5,808 bases of DNA from assembly GCA_031275515.1 (NCBI GenBank), contig JAISOQ010000081.1, forward strand, positions 1-5,808, read 5' to 3'. The notes under the pieces were generated by a model. It was not told where the DNA came from and searched no databases. It saw only the letters and a list, made by a program, of their open reading frames with translations. This document shows, piece by piece, positions 1-5,808 of this stretch; position 1 is the stretch's first letter, and every line of letters starts with the position of its first letter. Source of the DNA: Treponema sp. (lineage in GTDB: Bacteria > Spirochaetota > Spirochaetia > Treponematales > Breznakiellaceae). The translations under genes and the position numbers were made by a program.

Positions 1-2603
1 GCCCGTTCCAGCTCCGCCTGGGCCGCCGCCAGAAGAGCGATAGGGACTGAATAGGGAGAACAGGACACGTAGTTGAGTCCCGCGTCAATGCAGAAACGTA
101 TATTGGCAGGATTGGCCCCGTGTTCGCCGCAGAGACCGCAAACCAGGTCAGGCCGGGTAAGCCGGCCCCGTTCTGCCGCCAGAACGATGAGTTCCTTAAC
201 CCGGCTTTCCAGGACGCTGAAAGGGTCGCCGGGGATGAGGTCAAAAAGGGTGTAATCGGACATGAAGGCGGTAAAATCGTCCCGGGAAATCCCCAAGGCG
301 GTCTGCGTCAGATCGTTGGTACCGAAGCTGAAAAACCGGGCGTATTTGGCGATCTCACCGGCCCCCAGAGCAGCGGCGGGAAGCTCTATCATGGCGCCGA
401 TGGCGTAGGGCGCGGGACTTGCCTCCTTTTCAGCCCTCAGGTCCTCTTCCACATCCACGATGCCGGCGTAACCGGCCCCTTCGATTTTTTTCCCATAGGC
501 GATAAGCTGAAGTTCCGGCGCGCTCATAACCAGGGGAACCATGATTTCCGGGCGGACCGCCGCCTGTTCATCCCTCAGTTTGTAGACGGCCTCGAAAATG
601 GCCCGGACCTGCATGGCGTAGATCTCCGGGTAGGAGACCGCGATACGGCAGCCCCTGCGCCCCAGCATGGGGTTGAATTCTTCAAGGGCCTCAAACCGGG
701 CCCTGACCTCGGCTTGGGAAACCTTCCGTTTCTTCACTTCCTCCAGATGCTTCACGAAATCCTCCAGTTCCCCATCGACATGGGGAAGGAATTCATGGAG
801 CGGCGCATCCAGGAGCCGTATGGTCACTTCTCTGCCGGACATAACCGTGAGAATATCGTAGAAGTCCTGCTGCTGCATGACCTTGAGCCTTTTCAGGGCG
901 TCTTTCCGGTCTTCCGGGGAATCCGAGAAGAGCATCTCCCGGAACACGTTGATCCGATCAGGTCCGAAGAACATATGCTCCGTCCGGCACAGGCCTATGC
1001 CCTCGGCGCCAAGGGCCAGAGCCAGGGCGGCGTCCCCGGGGGTTTCGGCATTGGCGCGGACATGGAAATCCCTGATAAAGCCCCGGGTCAGGGCGATAAA
1101 GTCCAAAAGCCCCGATTCCCCAAGGTCAGGCTCGATGAGTCCGGCGGCTCCCAGATACACCGAAGACGGACCGTACCAGGGGACGTTCAGGGTGATATAA
1201 TCCCCCTGGGAAAAGGAAAAATCCCCCAAAACCGCCTTCTGCCCCTGGATTTTCAGGGCAGGCGCTGCCAGGGACGCCTTTCCGTACTGCCGGGCAACGA
1301 CCGATGCATGGGCGGAGTATCCCCCCTCGGCAGTCAGAACGCCGGCGGAGACCTCAATAGCCTTCACATCCTCCGCGAAGGAAGACTCAAGAACCAGGAT
1401 GAACCGGGCGTCTTCCTTCTCCCTAATGGCCTTTTTCCGGGCGTCCAGGAGGGCGGCGGCACTGAAATACGCCCTTCCTGCGGCGGATCCGGGAGCGCCG
1501 GCAATACCCCCGGTCCATTTCTTGAAGCCTTCAACGCCGACGGGATCGATGACCGGATGGAGGATTTCGTTGAGCCTGAGGGGATCGATTGCCTTTATTA
1601 CCCAGGCATTATCCACAATCCCCCGTTGGGCAAGCTCCAGAAACAGCTTTATATCTGCCTGAACCGATTTTCGATCCGCCGGACCCTGTTCAACAAGCCA
1701 GACCCTGCCTTCTTCCACCACAAACCGTATCCGCCGGATTTCTCTGAGGGTATCCTCCAGGGTCCCGGCAATCTTTTTCAGCGTATCAAGATGGGCGGCC
1801 TCAAGGTTGTCCAGGCCGCTGCCCTGGAGCTTCTTCTCCCCGGTGACGATGTTCCGGCTGAAATAATCCCCGGAAATGGAACCTCTCCGGTTCCCGGAAC
1901 CGGGGAAGTTCCCATAGGCCATAACCTGAACCATCAGCGCCGTATCATCGCCGCCCTCCTCATCCAGGGCAATGAGGGTTGAAACATCTTCCAGGGCGGA
2001 GAGAATCTGAATTTCGGCGTTCTCAAAATACCCCTGGGGGAAATACCCGGCAAACATATCCATGTATTCCCCAGGCTTTTTCTTTTCGCCCAATTCAAGG
2101 CCCTGCATCCGCCCCAGGGTTTGTAAGGCTGCGGCGATTCGCTCCCTTTCCTGTTCCTTCCCTTCCAGTTCCCTGATACGTTCCTTGACCAGGAGCATAC
2201 CCCGGATATTAGACGCTGCCGCCGGAGCGGCGAAGTCTTTGCCGGCCTGGGATGCAAACCCATCAACGACCGGCTTTACAAGGCCGAAGTTGTGAAGGGC
2301 CGGATAACCGGAAACCGCAAGATTCGGGGAAACCACGATTTTGAGGAGCAGGGGCTTTTCCCGGTCCCCGAGCTTTTTCCCCGCAATGCCGGCGCAGGCA
2401 TCCAAAAGAGAGAGAATGTCTTTCCCGACAGTATCCCTGTTTACCGAACGCGCAAGAGCGGCGTCCAGAATGATTCCCGGCAGTACGGGAAGGCCCAACT
2501 CCGCGAGTTCCCTGGCTTGGCGTCCCCGGATACCGAGCAATTCGGGATCGGCGTTTTTCGGGCTTACATTATTCTGACTAAAAAAATGAATTCTTTCATC
2601 CAT
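1..2603 (-). CDS. ppdK: Pyruvate phosphate dikinase-family protein with degenerate ATP-grasp domain (3' end cut by window edge)
   Basis: The frame is open from ATG at 2603 to the window edge: 867 codons with no stop, so only the last few residues of a roughly 870-880 residue PPDK-type protein are missing. PPDK interconverts pyruvate + ATP + Pi and PEP + AMP + PPi in the cytoplasm. Domains: ATP-grasp about 1-310 (GLPVLPG at 37-43, TGEKKL at 254-259), linker IDPLRLNEILHP 339-350, phosphohistidine domain about 365-475 with GGYSAHASVVAR carrying catalytic His432, and PEP/pyruvate TIM barrel about 500 to the end. The barrel keeps GLCRTEHMF (Arg540), TIRLLD (Arg596), MIELP (Glu740), FGTNDLTQT (Asn763, Asp764) and CGEHG (Cys825). 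In the ATP-grasp domain the usual catalytic residues are replaced: Lys22, Arg92, Asp321, Glu323, Gln335 and Arg337 of the Clostridium symbiosum enzyme correspond to Arg26, Val90/91, Arg291, Arg293, Glu305 and Gly307. Family assignment is certain; dikinase activity is doubtful. It is the last visible gene of the cfpA cluster, 40 bp after its neighbour. Confidence 0.93.
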   Translation of the reverse strand, partial: MDERIHFFSQNNVSPKNADPELLGIRGRQARELAELGLPVLPGIILDAALARSVNRDTVGKDILSLLDACAGIAGKKLGDREKPLLLKIVVSPNLAVSGYPALHNFGLVKPVVDGFASQAGKDFAAPAAASNIRGMLLVKERIRELEGKEQERERIAAALQTLGRMQGLELGEKKKPGEYMDMFAGYFPQGYFENAEIQILSALEDVSTLIALDEEGGDDTALMVQVMAYGNFPGSGNRRGSISGDYFSRNIVTGEKKLQGSGLDNLEAAHLDTLKKIAGTLEDTLREIRRIRFVVEEGRVWLVEQGPADRKSVQADIKLFLELAQRGIVDNAWVIKAIDPLRLNEILHPVIDPVGVEGFKKWTGGIAGAPGSAAGRAYFSAAALLDARKKAIREKEDARFILVLESSFAEDVKAIEVSAGVLTAEGGYSAHASVVARQYGKASLAAPALKIQGQKAVLGDFSFSQGDYITLNVPWYGPSSVYLGAAGLIEPDLGESGLLDFIALTRGFIRDFHVRANAETPGDAALALALGAEGIGLCRTEHMFFGPDRINVFREMLFSDSPEDRKDALKRLKVMQQQDFYDILTVMSGREVTIRLLDAPLHEFLPHVDGELEDFVKHLEEVKKRKVSQAEVRARFEALEEFNPMLGRRGCRIAVSYPEIYAMQVRAIFEAVYKLRDEQAAVRPEIMVPLVMSAPELQLIAYGKKIEGAGYAGIVDVEEDLRAEKEASPAPYAIGAMIELPAAALGAGEIAKYARFFSFGTNDLTQTALGISRDDFTAFMSDYTLFDLIPGDPFSVLESRVKELIVLAAERGRLTRPDLVCGLCGEHGANPANIRFCIDAGLNYVSCSPYSVPIALLAAAQAELER

Positions 2604-2618
2604 AACAAGATTCTTTAA

Positions 2619-2625
2619 CTTCCTT
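2619..2625 (-). promoter_or_regulatory. Candidate ribosome binding site for the ppdK-like gene, unusually far from the start
   Basis: The minus strand reads AAGGAAG, 15 nt before the ATG at 2603. That is longer than the usual 5-10 nt spacing. No in-frame ATG, GTG or TTG lies closer to the motif in the 40-bp gap, and a conserved PPDK N-terminus (LLG..G....EL..LGLPV.PG) begins about 20 residues after this ATG, so the start is still the best choice. The spacing suggests modest translation or coupling to the upstream gene. Confidence 0.45.
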
Positions 2626-2643
2626 AAACAAATTCCCTTATTC

Positions 2644-3570
2644 TCAAAACAGTTTCATAACCCTGCCGGGCGGCCCCTGGAGGAAGGCTTCAAACTGATG
2701 GCCGGCGCCTTGTATCAAATACCGCCGCAGTTTAGCTGTATCCCTAATCTCCCTGCCCAAGACAGAGAACTGTATGGCGCGCCCGTGTTTTACCTTTCCC
2801 CATTTAAAAAGCGCATTGATGTCCAGGATCCGCTCCCCTTCGTAATAAATATGAACCTGTAATTCAGGGTACCTGGCGGTATAAGCGGCGATGATCCGCT
2901 TCCAGGCTTCCACGTTGCCGTTATGAAAGAGTTCGTTTTGTACCACAACGGAATACAAGGGCGTCATCCCTGCCGGACCGCCGGAAGCAGCCGGCGTAAC
3001 CCTGCGGCTTTTCTCCGCTCCCTTCATCCCAGGCTTCTTAACCCCATAATTCCCGGCATACAATTCCCGGGGTATCCTGGGTTTGCCGCCCGAAAAAAGG
3101 GCGGCGGCAATTTCGGCGGCTTTTTGGCAGATCCCGTCCGCCGGCGCATCGGCCCTGCCCGCATAGATCACCAGGAGCTCCCGTTTTCTCAGGACGCCGA
3201 AAGCGGCAAGTTCCTCCGGGACCTTGGGATTGGCTGCCAAAAGCCCCCGGTCAGGATGATGATATACGGCAACCAAATCAACGGCCTTCCATTTTTCAAA
3301 TTCCTCCGCAAGCGCGGCAGGTTCCGCGGCAACAGAAGCCGGATTGAAAGAAAGGGCGGTATACTTCAGTTTGTCAATCAGGATCATACGAAGCAGAAGT
3401 CCTATCCGGTCACCGGTAAACTCCCGGTCTTCCAATTCAAAAAGAACATCCCCCAGGTTGGCGTTTCCTTCCAATGCCTCGATGATCCCCAGGGTTTTTT
3501 TTATATGCCTTACTGCGGAATTGAACCCTTCCCGGGTCGAAAGGACTTCCAAATTCACATTATGTTCCAT
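2644..3570 (-). CDS. Conserved-looking two-domain protein of unknown function
   Basis: A 308-residue soluble protein that I cannot assign to a named family. It has no signal peptide or membrane segment. The N-terminal part, about 1-165, starts helical (RHIKKTLGIIEAL, 21-33; RIGLLLRMILIDKLKY, 55-70) and continues as mixed alpha/beta (VDLVAVYHH, 97-105; RELLVIYAG, 130-138). A basic, Gly/Pro/Ala-rich linker at about 176-203 looks disordered. The C-terminal part, about 204-308, looks like a compact separate domain: a strand (LYSVVVQNELFHNG, 205-218), a helix (VEAWKRIIAAY, 220-230), further strands and a hydrophobic tail ending in KLF. The start ATG at 3570 follows GGATTAGGA, an adequate ribosome binding site. 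The gene lies 56 bp after cfpA and 40 bp before the ppdK-like gene on the same strand, so it is probably co-transcribed. From memory, an uncharacterised gene occupies the same place in T. pallidum. A link to filaments or to the PPDK-like protein is inference from position only. Confidence 0.85.
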   Translation of the reverse strand: MEHNVNLEVLSTREGFNSAVRHIKKTLGIIEALEGNANLGDVLFELEDREFTGDRIGLLLRMILIDKLKYTALSFNPASVAAEPAALAEEFEKWKAVDLVAVYHHPDRGLLAANPKVPEELAAFGVLRKRELLVIYAGRADAPADGICQKAAEIAAALFSGGKPRIPRELYAGNYGVKKPGMKGAEKSRRVTPAASGGPAGMTPLYSVVVQNELFHNGNVEAWKRIIAAYTARYPELQVHIYYEGERILDINALFKWGKVKHGRAIQFSVLGREIRDTAKLRRYLIQGAGHQFEAFLQGPPGRVMKLF

Positions 3571-3595
3571 TTCCTAATCCAAAGCCTTTATTCGG

Positions 3596-3626
3596 AAAAA
3601 AGCCGCGTCTTTTACGTCAGAAGCGG
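3596..3626 (-). terminator. Candidate weak intrinsic terminator or attenuator just after cfpA
   Basis: Directly after the cfpA TAA (3627-3629) the minus strand reads CCGC (3626-3623), then an inner TCT/AGA pairing across one mismatch, then GCGG (3606-3603), followed at once by CTTTTTT (3602-3596). A G+C stem base followed by a run of six T is the arrangement of a Rho-independent terminator. The stem is short and interrupted, so read-through into the next two genes is expected. No comparable hairpin is visible in the other gap (2604-2643). Confidence 0.5.
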
Positions 3627-5627
3627 TTACACTTCGGCGATAGCGTCACTGTCCAGCCCGCCGGATATGCGGCTCTCCGGTTTAGCGGCAGGTTCGTCCG
3701 GGACAGGAATACTGTCTCCATGTTCGGCGGAGTCATCAGAATTCGGCGTATCAAAGCCGGCCCGGAAAAGGGCCTCGTCATCAGGCGGCAGGGCTTCATC
3801 CCCGCCGGCGGAGAAAGACCGGCCCGCGTCCTCCCATGCCGGGGACTGGCGGCGGCTGAAAGAAGCGAACGCCGCATCCTGGAACCCTTTGGATACGCTA
3901 TGAATGAATTCGTTAAGTACATTCGTCATGGCATCCAGGGTAGTTTTCCTGCGCTTAATAGAAGTGATGTCCACGTCCAGGAGAAGGCCGGGCTGAATGT
4001 GGTAGGGATTGATGAGGCTTTCAAACCTGCGGTATTCCCCCTCCAGGAAATTCAGCCGGTCTTCCATAATCCGCCGCTCTTTAGGGCGCTGGTAATCGTA
4101 CATGGATTTTAGCTTATCCCTCATCATGAGGATCATCCGGCGGATCTTGTCCTTTTCATAGACGCAGGTGCGGTTCATCCGTTCAACTTCGGTTTCCGCC
4201 GCCTGGATAAAGGAAATCTCGTCCCACACCTTGTCCATGTCTTCGTACAAAGCCCCGCCGGACTTCGCTTTGATTTTGCGGATACGATTTCTGTTCCTCT
4301 TCGTCAAACCGGCGTAACCGGCAGCCTTGAAGAAAAAGTTGGCGCCCTCATTCGCGGCGTTCAGCACATCCCAAAGGCGACGGACTTCGGCCTCAAAACT
4401 CTTGATCTGCATGTCATAGGCTTTCCGTTCTTCAACAAGCTGGGCGTTGTCGTAGTACCGCATCCTGATCTGGTACCGTTCGTCCGGCAGGTGCGCAGTA
4501 TCGGTGTCCTCGTATTCCCGAATCAGCAGTTCCCGGGCGTTCTTTAGATTTTCAATGTATTGATACCCCATCCTGGCGGCATCAAGAATGGAAGTAATTG
4601 AATTGACGGCGGTATTGAATCCCCGGCTGCGGATATTTTCCATATCCAGAATCTTCTTGAGGTTTTCCCGTATATTCTGCGGGTCGAAATTTTCCGGGTT
4701 GATTTCCGCCCTAATATCCGCGAGCCGGTCAAACAGGGATTTTGCGATGATGGAATACCGCCTGGACTGGGGATCCTCCGCCTTGTCGTCGGTGTAGTCT
4801 TCGACCTTCCCAAGTTTTGCAAAGATAATTTCACTGCCGGAAAGTTCTTCCAGTCCCAGATCGATACGCTCATCTTTAAGTTTTTCGATTTCCTTATCAA
4901 TAGTGTCGATGATGTACTTGGAAAGAATGTCTTTTATAAGGTATTCCGCCGTAACCTGATAGTGGAAGATAGGGCTTATCAGTTCGGAATCCGGGATGTT
5001 CACCGAAAGTTTTACATCCCTTACGGTTTTAGGCTTTGCCGGGTTGTCTTTAAAGGCGCATTTCACGATTGAATAGGTGTTCTCTCCCCGGATAAAAGCG
5101 CCTACATCGGTTTTCTGCCGGAGCAGGCGGCTGGTCTGATTTTCCAGCTCGCTGACGCCCTGCTGTATATGCCCTTGCAGATGGCCGTACATGTTGGCCA
5201 CGGATCTTTCAATTTCATCGGTGTTGAACTTACCGGCGCCGCCTGCCTGCTCCAACAGGTCCGTTATTTCCCTGGAAGTATACCGGGAACGGACTTTCAT
5301 TTCTTCCTTGTCAATATACGTGCGGATTTTTTTTACCATTTCGTCTTCCGCCGCCGCCATATACCGGTTGAGCATGTTCCGGTAATTCCGGTTGAAGTAG
5401 TCGTAGAGCTTTTCCTTTAATCCGCCTGAGACATCCAACTGTTCCAGAACATCCCGGGGCAATTTAGCCGCCAGATGCTGAAATGCCTTATCGGCCTCTT
5501 CTTCCAGCAGTTGATTGACTTCCTGCCGCTGCTCCTCATATTCCCGGGCCTTTGAATCCCATGAATCCGAAATGTCCGGTTTCTCAGGACGGAATGGATT
5601 TGGACTTTTAGGCGGCTCGATTCCCAT
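3627..5627 (-). CDS. cfpA: Cytoplasmic filament protein A
   Basis: A 666-residue protein that I recognise as CfpA, the structural subunit of the cytoplasmic filaments that run lengthwise beneath the inner membrane of treponemes. In T. denticola, loss of CfpA gives chained cells with division and chromosome-segregation defects. Recognition rests on the N-terminal block NPFRPEKPD...WDSKAREYEEQR (10-34), on RQKTDVGAFIRGEN (170-183), SELISPIFHYQVTAEYLIKD (214-233) and SRGFNTAVNSITSILDAARM (334-353), and on a length close to the family's. The protein is charged and mainly helical, with helix-rich stretches at about 25-175, 225-270, 315-425 and 460-580 suited to filament assembly, and it has no signal peptide or membrane segment. 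A basic patch sits at 443-455 (KRNRNRIRKIKAK). The last 75 or so residues (about 592-666) are acidic, Ser/Pro/Gly-rich and probably disordered. The start is set by AAGGAG 9 nt upstream of ATG. It is the first gene of the visible cluster. Confidence 0.95.
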   Translation of the reverse strand: MGIEPPKSPNPFRPEKPDISDSWDSKAREYEEQRQEVNQLLEEEADKAFQHLAAKLPRDVLEQLDVSGGLKEKLYDYFNRNYRNMLNRYMAAAEDEMVKKIRTYIDKEEMKVRSRYTSREITDLLEQAGGAGKFNTDEIERSVANMYGHLQGHIQQGVSELENQTSRLLRQKTDVGAFIRGENTYSIVKCAFKDNPAKPKTVRDVKLSVNIPDSELISPIFHYQVTAEYLIKDILSKYIIDTIDKEIEKLKDERIDLGLEELSGSEIIFAKLGKVEDYTDDKAEDPQSRRYSIIAKSLFDRLADIRAEINPENFDPQNIRENLKKILDMENIRSRGFNTAVNSITSILDAARMGYQYIENLKNARELLIREYEDTDTAHLPDERYQIRMRYYDNAQLVEERKAYDMQIKSFEAEVRRLWDVLNAANEGANFFFKAAGYAGLTKRNRNRIRKIKAKSGGALYEDMDKVWDEISFIQAAETEVERMNRTCVYEKDKIRRMILMMRDKLKSMYDYQRPKERRIMEDRLNFLEGEYRRFESLINPYHIQPGLLLDVDITSIKRRKTTLDAMTNVLNEFIHSVSKGFQDAAFASFSRRQSPAWEDAGRSFSAGGDEALPPDDEALFRAGFDTPNSDDSAEHGDSIPVPDEPAAKPESRISGGLDSDAIAEV

Positions 5628-5636
5628 AACTTTATG

Positions 5637-5642
5637 CTCCTT
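5637..5642 (-). promoter_or_regulatory. Strong ribosome binding site of cfpA
   Basis: AAGGAG on the minus strand, 9 nt before the cfpA ATG at 5627. It is the best Shine-Dalgarno match in the window and fixes the start. It also fits the high abundance expected of a filament subunit. Confidence 0.85.
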
Positions 5643-5665
5643 ATGCCTTTATTTTATCAATCGAA

Positions 5666-5699
5666 AACAAAACATACATCCGGCAACAAAACATACATC
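5666..5699 (-). repeat. Two perfect 15-bp direct repeats in the cfpA leader
   Basis: The 15-mer GATGTATGTTTTGTT (minus-strand reading) occurs at 5699-5685 and again at 5680-5666, separated by GCCG, giving a 19-bp period. The pair sits 39-72 bp upstream of the cfpA start codon. If the promoter proposed here is right, it falls within the 5' untranslated leader. Two identical sites about two helical turns apart suit a dimeric regulator, but a role in the mRNA is also possible. The repeat is directly visible; its function is inferred. Confidence 0.8.
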
Positions 5700-5707
5700 T
5701 ATCCATC

Positions 5708-5736
5708 ATCTTAATTGTAACTCCATTAAAAAGCAA
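5708..5736 (-). promoter_or_regulatory. Candidate sigma-70-type promoter for cfpA
   Basis: On the minus strand, TTGCTT (5736-5731) and TAAGAT (5713-5708) are separated by 17 bp and would start transcription near 5701, giving a leader of about 74 nt. The -35 box matches the consensus at three positions and the -10 box at four, so support is modest. A second AT-rich box, TAAAAT (5656-5651), lies closer to the gene but lacks a good -35 partner at normal spacing. Confidence 0.35.
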
Positions 5737-5744
5737 AGGCTTTT
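5729..5744. repeat. Short hairpin AAAAGC/GCTTTT upstream of cfpA
   Basis: A perfect 6-bp inverted repeat with a 4-nt loop. Read on the minus strand, its 3' arm runs into a short T-run, so it could be a weak terminator for a gene beyond the right edge. Only two of the six pairs are G-C, and the candidate cfpA -35 box lies inside it, so the role is uncertain. Confidence 0.35.
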
Positions 5745-5808
5745 CCAGGGTGCAGGGCGTTTCCCTGGGCTGCGTCCTCTCGGATCAGAGCGCGAAGCGG
5801 AGCCTGGC
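5745..5808. repeat. GC-rich block with overlapping inverted repeats, non-coding as far as visible
   Basis: CCAGGG (5745-5750) is the inverted complement of CCCTGG (5763-5768). An alternative pairing CAGGG (5753-5757) / CCCTG (5763-5767) shares the right arm, so the two hairpins exclude each other. A further CTCT/AGAG pair (5777-5780, 5787-5790) follows. Base composition changes sharply from the AT-rich leader next to it. I see no convincing gene here. It could be the tail of an upstream transcription unit or a copy of a dispersed intergenic repeat cut by the window edge. Confidence 0.45.

Noticed and set aside
120..1982. 620-residue open frame on the plus strand
   Set aside because: It lies exactly codon-on-codon opposite the ppdK-like gene, whose minus-strand translation carries many PPDK motifs. 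The plus-strand product has low-complexity Gly/Pro/Arg composition and no recognisable domain, and its openness follows from GC-rich codon usage on the other strand.
1934..2266. 110-residue minus-strand frame inside the ppdK-like gene
   Set aside because: It is in a different frame from the PPDK reading, which continues uninterrupted through the region. It is not evidence of a frameshift.
1..2603. Possible pseudogene status of the ppdK-like gene
   Set aside because: There is no stop or frameshift in 867 codons, and the histidine and PEP domains keep their catalytic residues. The loss is confined to specific sites of one domain, which suggests a changed function under selection, not decay.
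2923..3903. 326-residue open frame on the plus strand
   Set aside because: It spans the ends of two minus-strand genes and the gap between them, has no good ribosome binding site or recognisable motif, and reads through the candidate terminator.
5651..5656. TAAAAT as the -10 box of cfpA
   Set aside because: With 17-bp spacing the -35 position reads ATGTAT, a poor match, and the TTG-containing alternatives fall at 9 or 27 bp.
5666..5699. CRISPR array or transposon end
   Set aside because: There are only two short copies with a 4-bp spacer. No transposase, inverted ends or cas gene is visible.
5643..5714. 23-codon plus-strand open frame in the cfpA leader
   Set aside because: It is short, has no ribosome binding site, and its sequence is explained by the direct repeats and the antisense of the leader.

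Overview
The window most likely comes from a spirochaete of the genus Treponema. The main evidence is the gene at 3627-5627, whose product I recognise as cytoplasmic filament protein A (CfpA), the subunit of the ribbon-like filaments inside treponemes. Base composition looks slightly above 50% GC by eye. That would fit the termite-gut treponemes (T. primitia / T. azotonutricium type) better than low-GC oral species, but this placement is inference.

All coding sequence is on the minus strand, so the window is read from right to left. At the right edge, 5628-5808 is a non-coding leader. It holds a GC-rich, self-complementary block, a weak promoter candidate, a perfect 15-bp direct repeat pair and a strong ribosome binding site. 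Next comes cfpA (5627 to 3627). A short gap carries a hairpin plus T-run that looks like a weak intrinsic terminator. Then come a 308-residue protein of unknown function (3570 to 2644), a 40-bp gap, and a pyruvate phosphate dikinase (PPDK)-family protein (2603 to beyond position 1) that lacks only its last few residues. From memory, T. pallidum has the same neighbours (TP0746 ppdK and TP0748 cfpA), so the block is probably conserved in the genus.

The most interesting feature is the PPDK-like protein. Its phosphohistidine domain and its C-terminal PEP/pyruvate barrel keep the main catalytic residues (His432, Arg540, Arg596, Glu740, Asn763, Asp764, Cys825). In the N-terminal ATP-grasp domain, however, nearly all the residues needed for ATP/Pi chemistry are substituted, although the domain is still present and in frame. 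The protein may therefore be a half-active PPDK that exchanges phosphate between PEP and its own histidine and uses some other partner in place of ATP/Pi. How cfpA and the two downstream genes work together is not known. Shared transcription is likely, with the terminator-like hairpin possibly lowering expression of the two genes after the abundant filament protein.

Long open frames on the plus strand (for example 120-1982 and 2923-3903) lie opposite these genes and are coding shadows.
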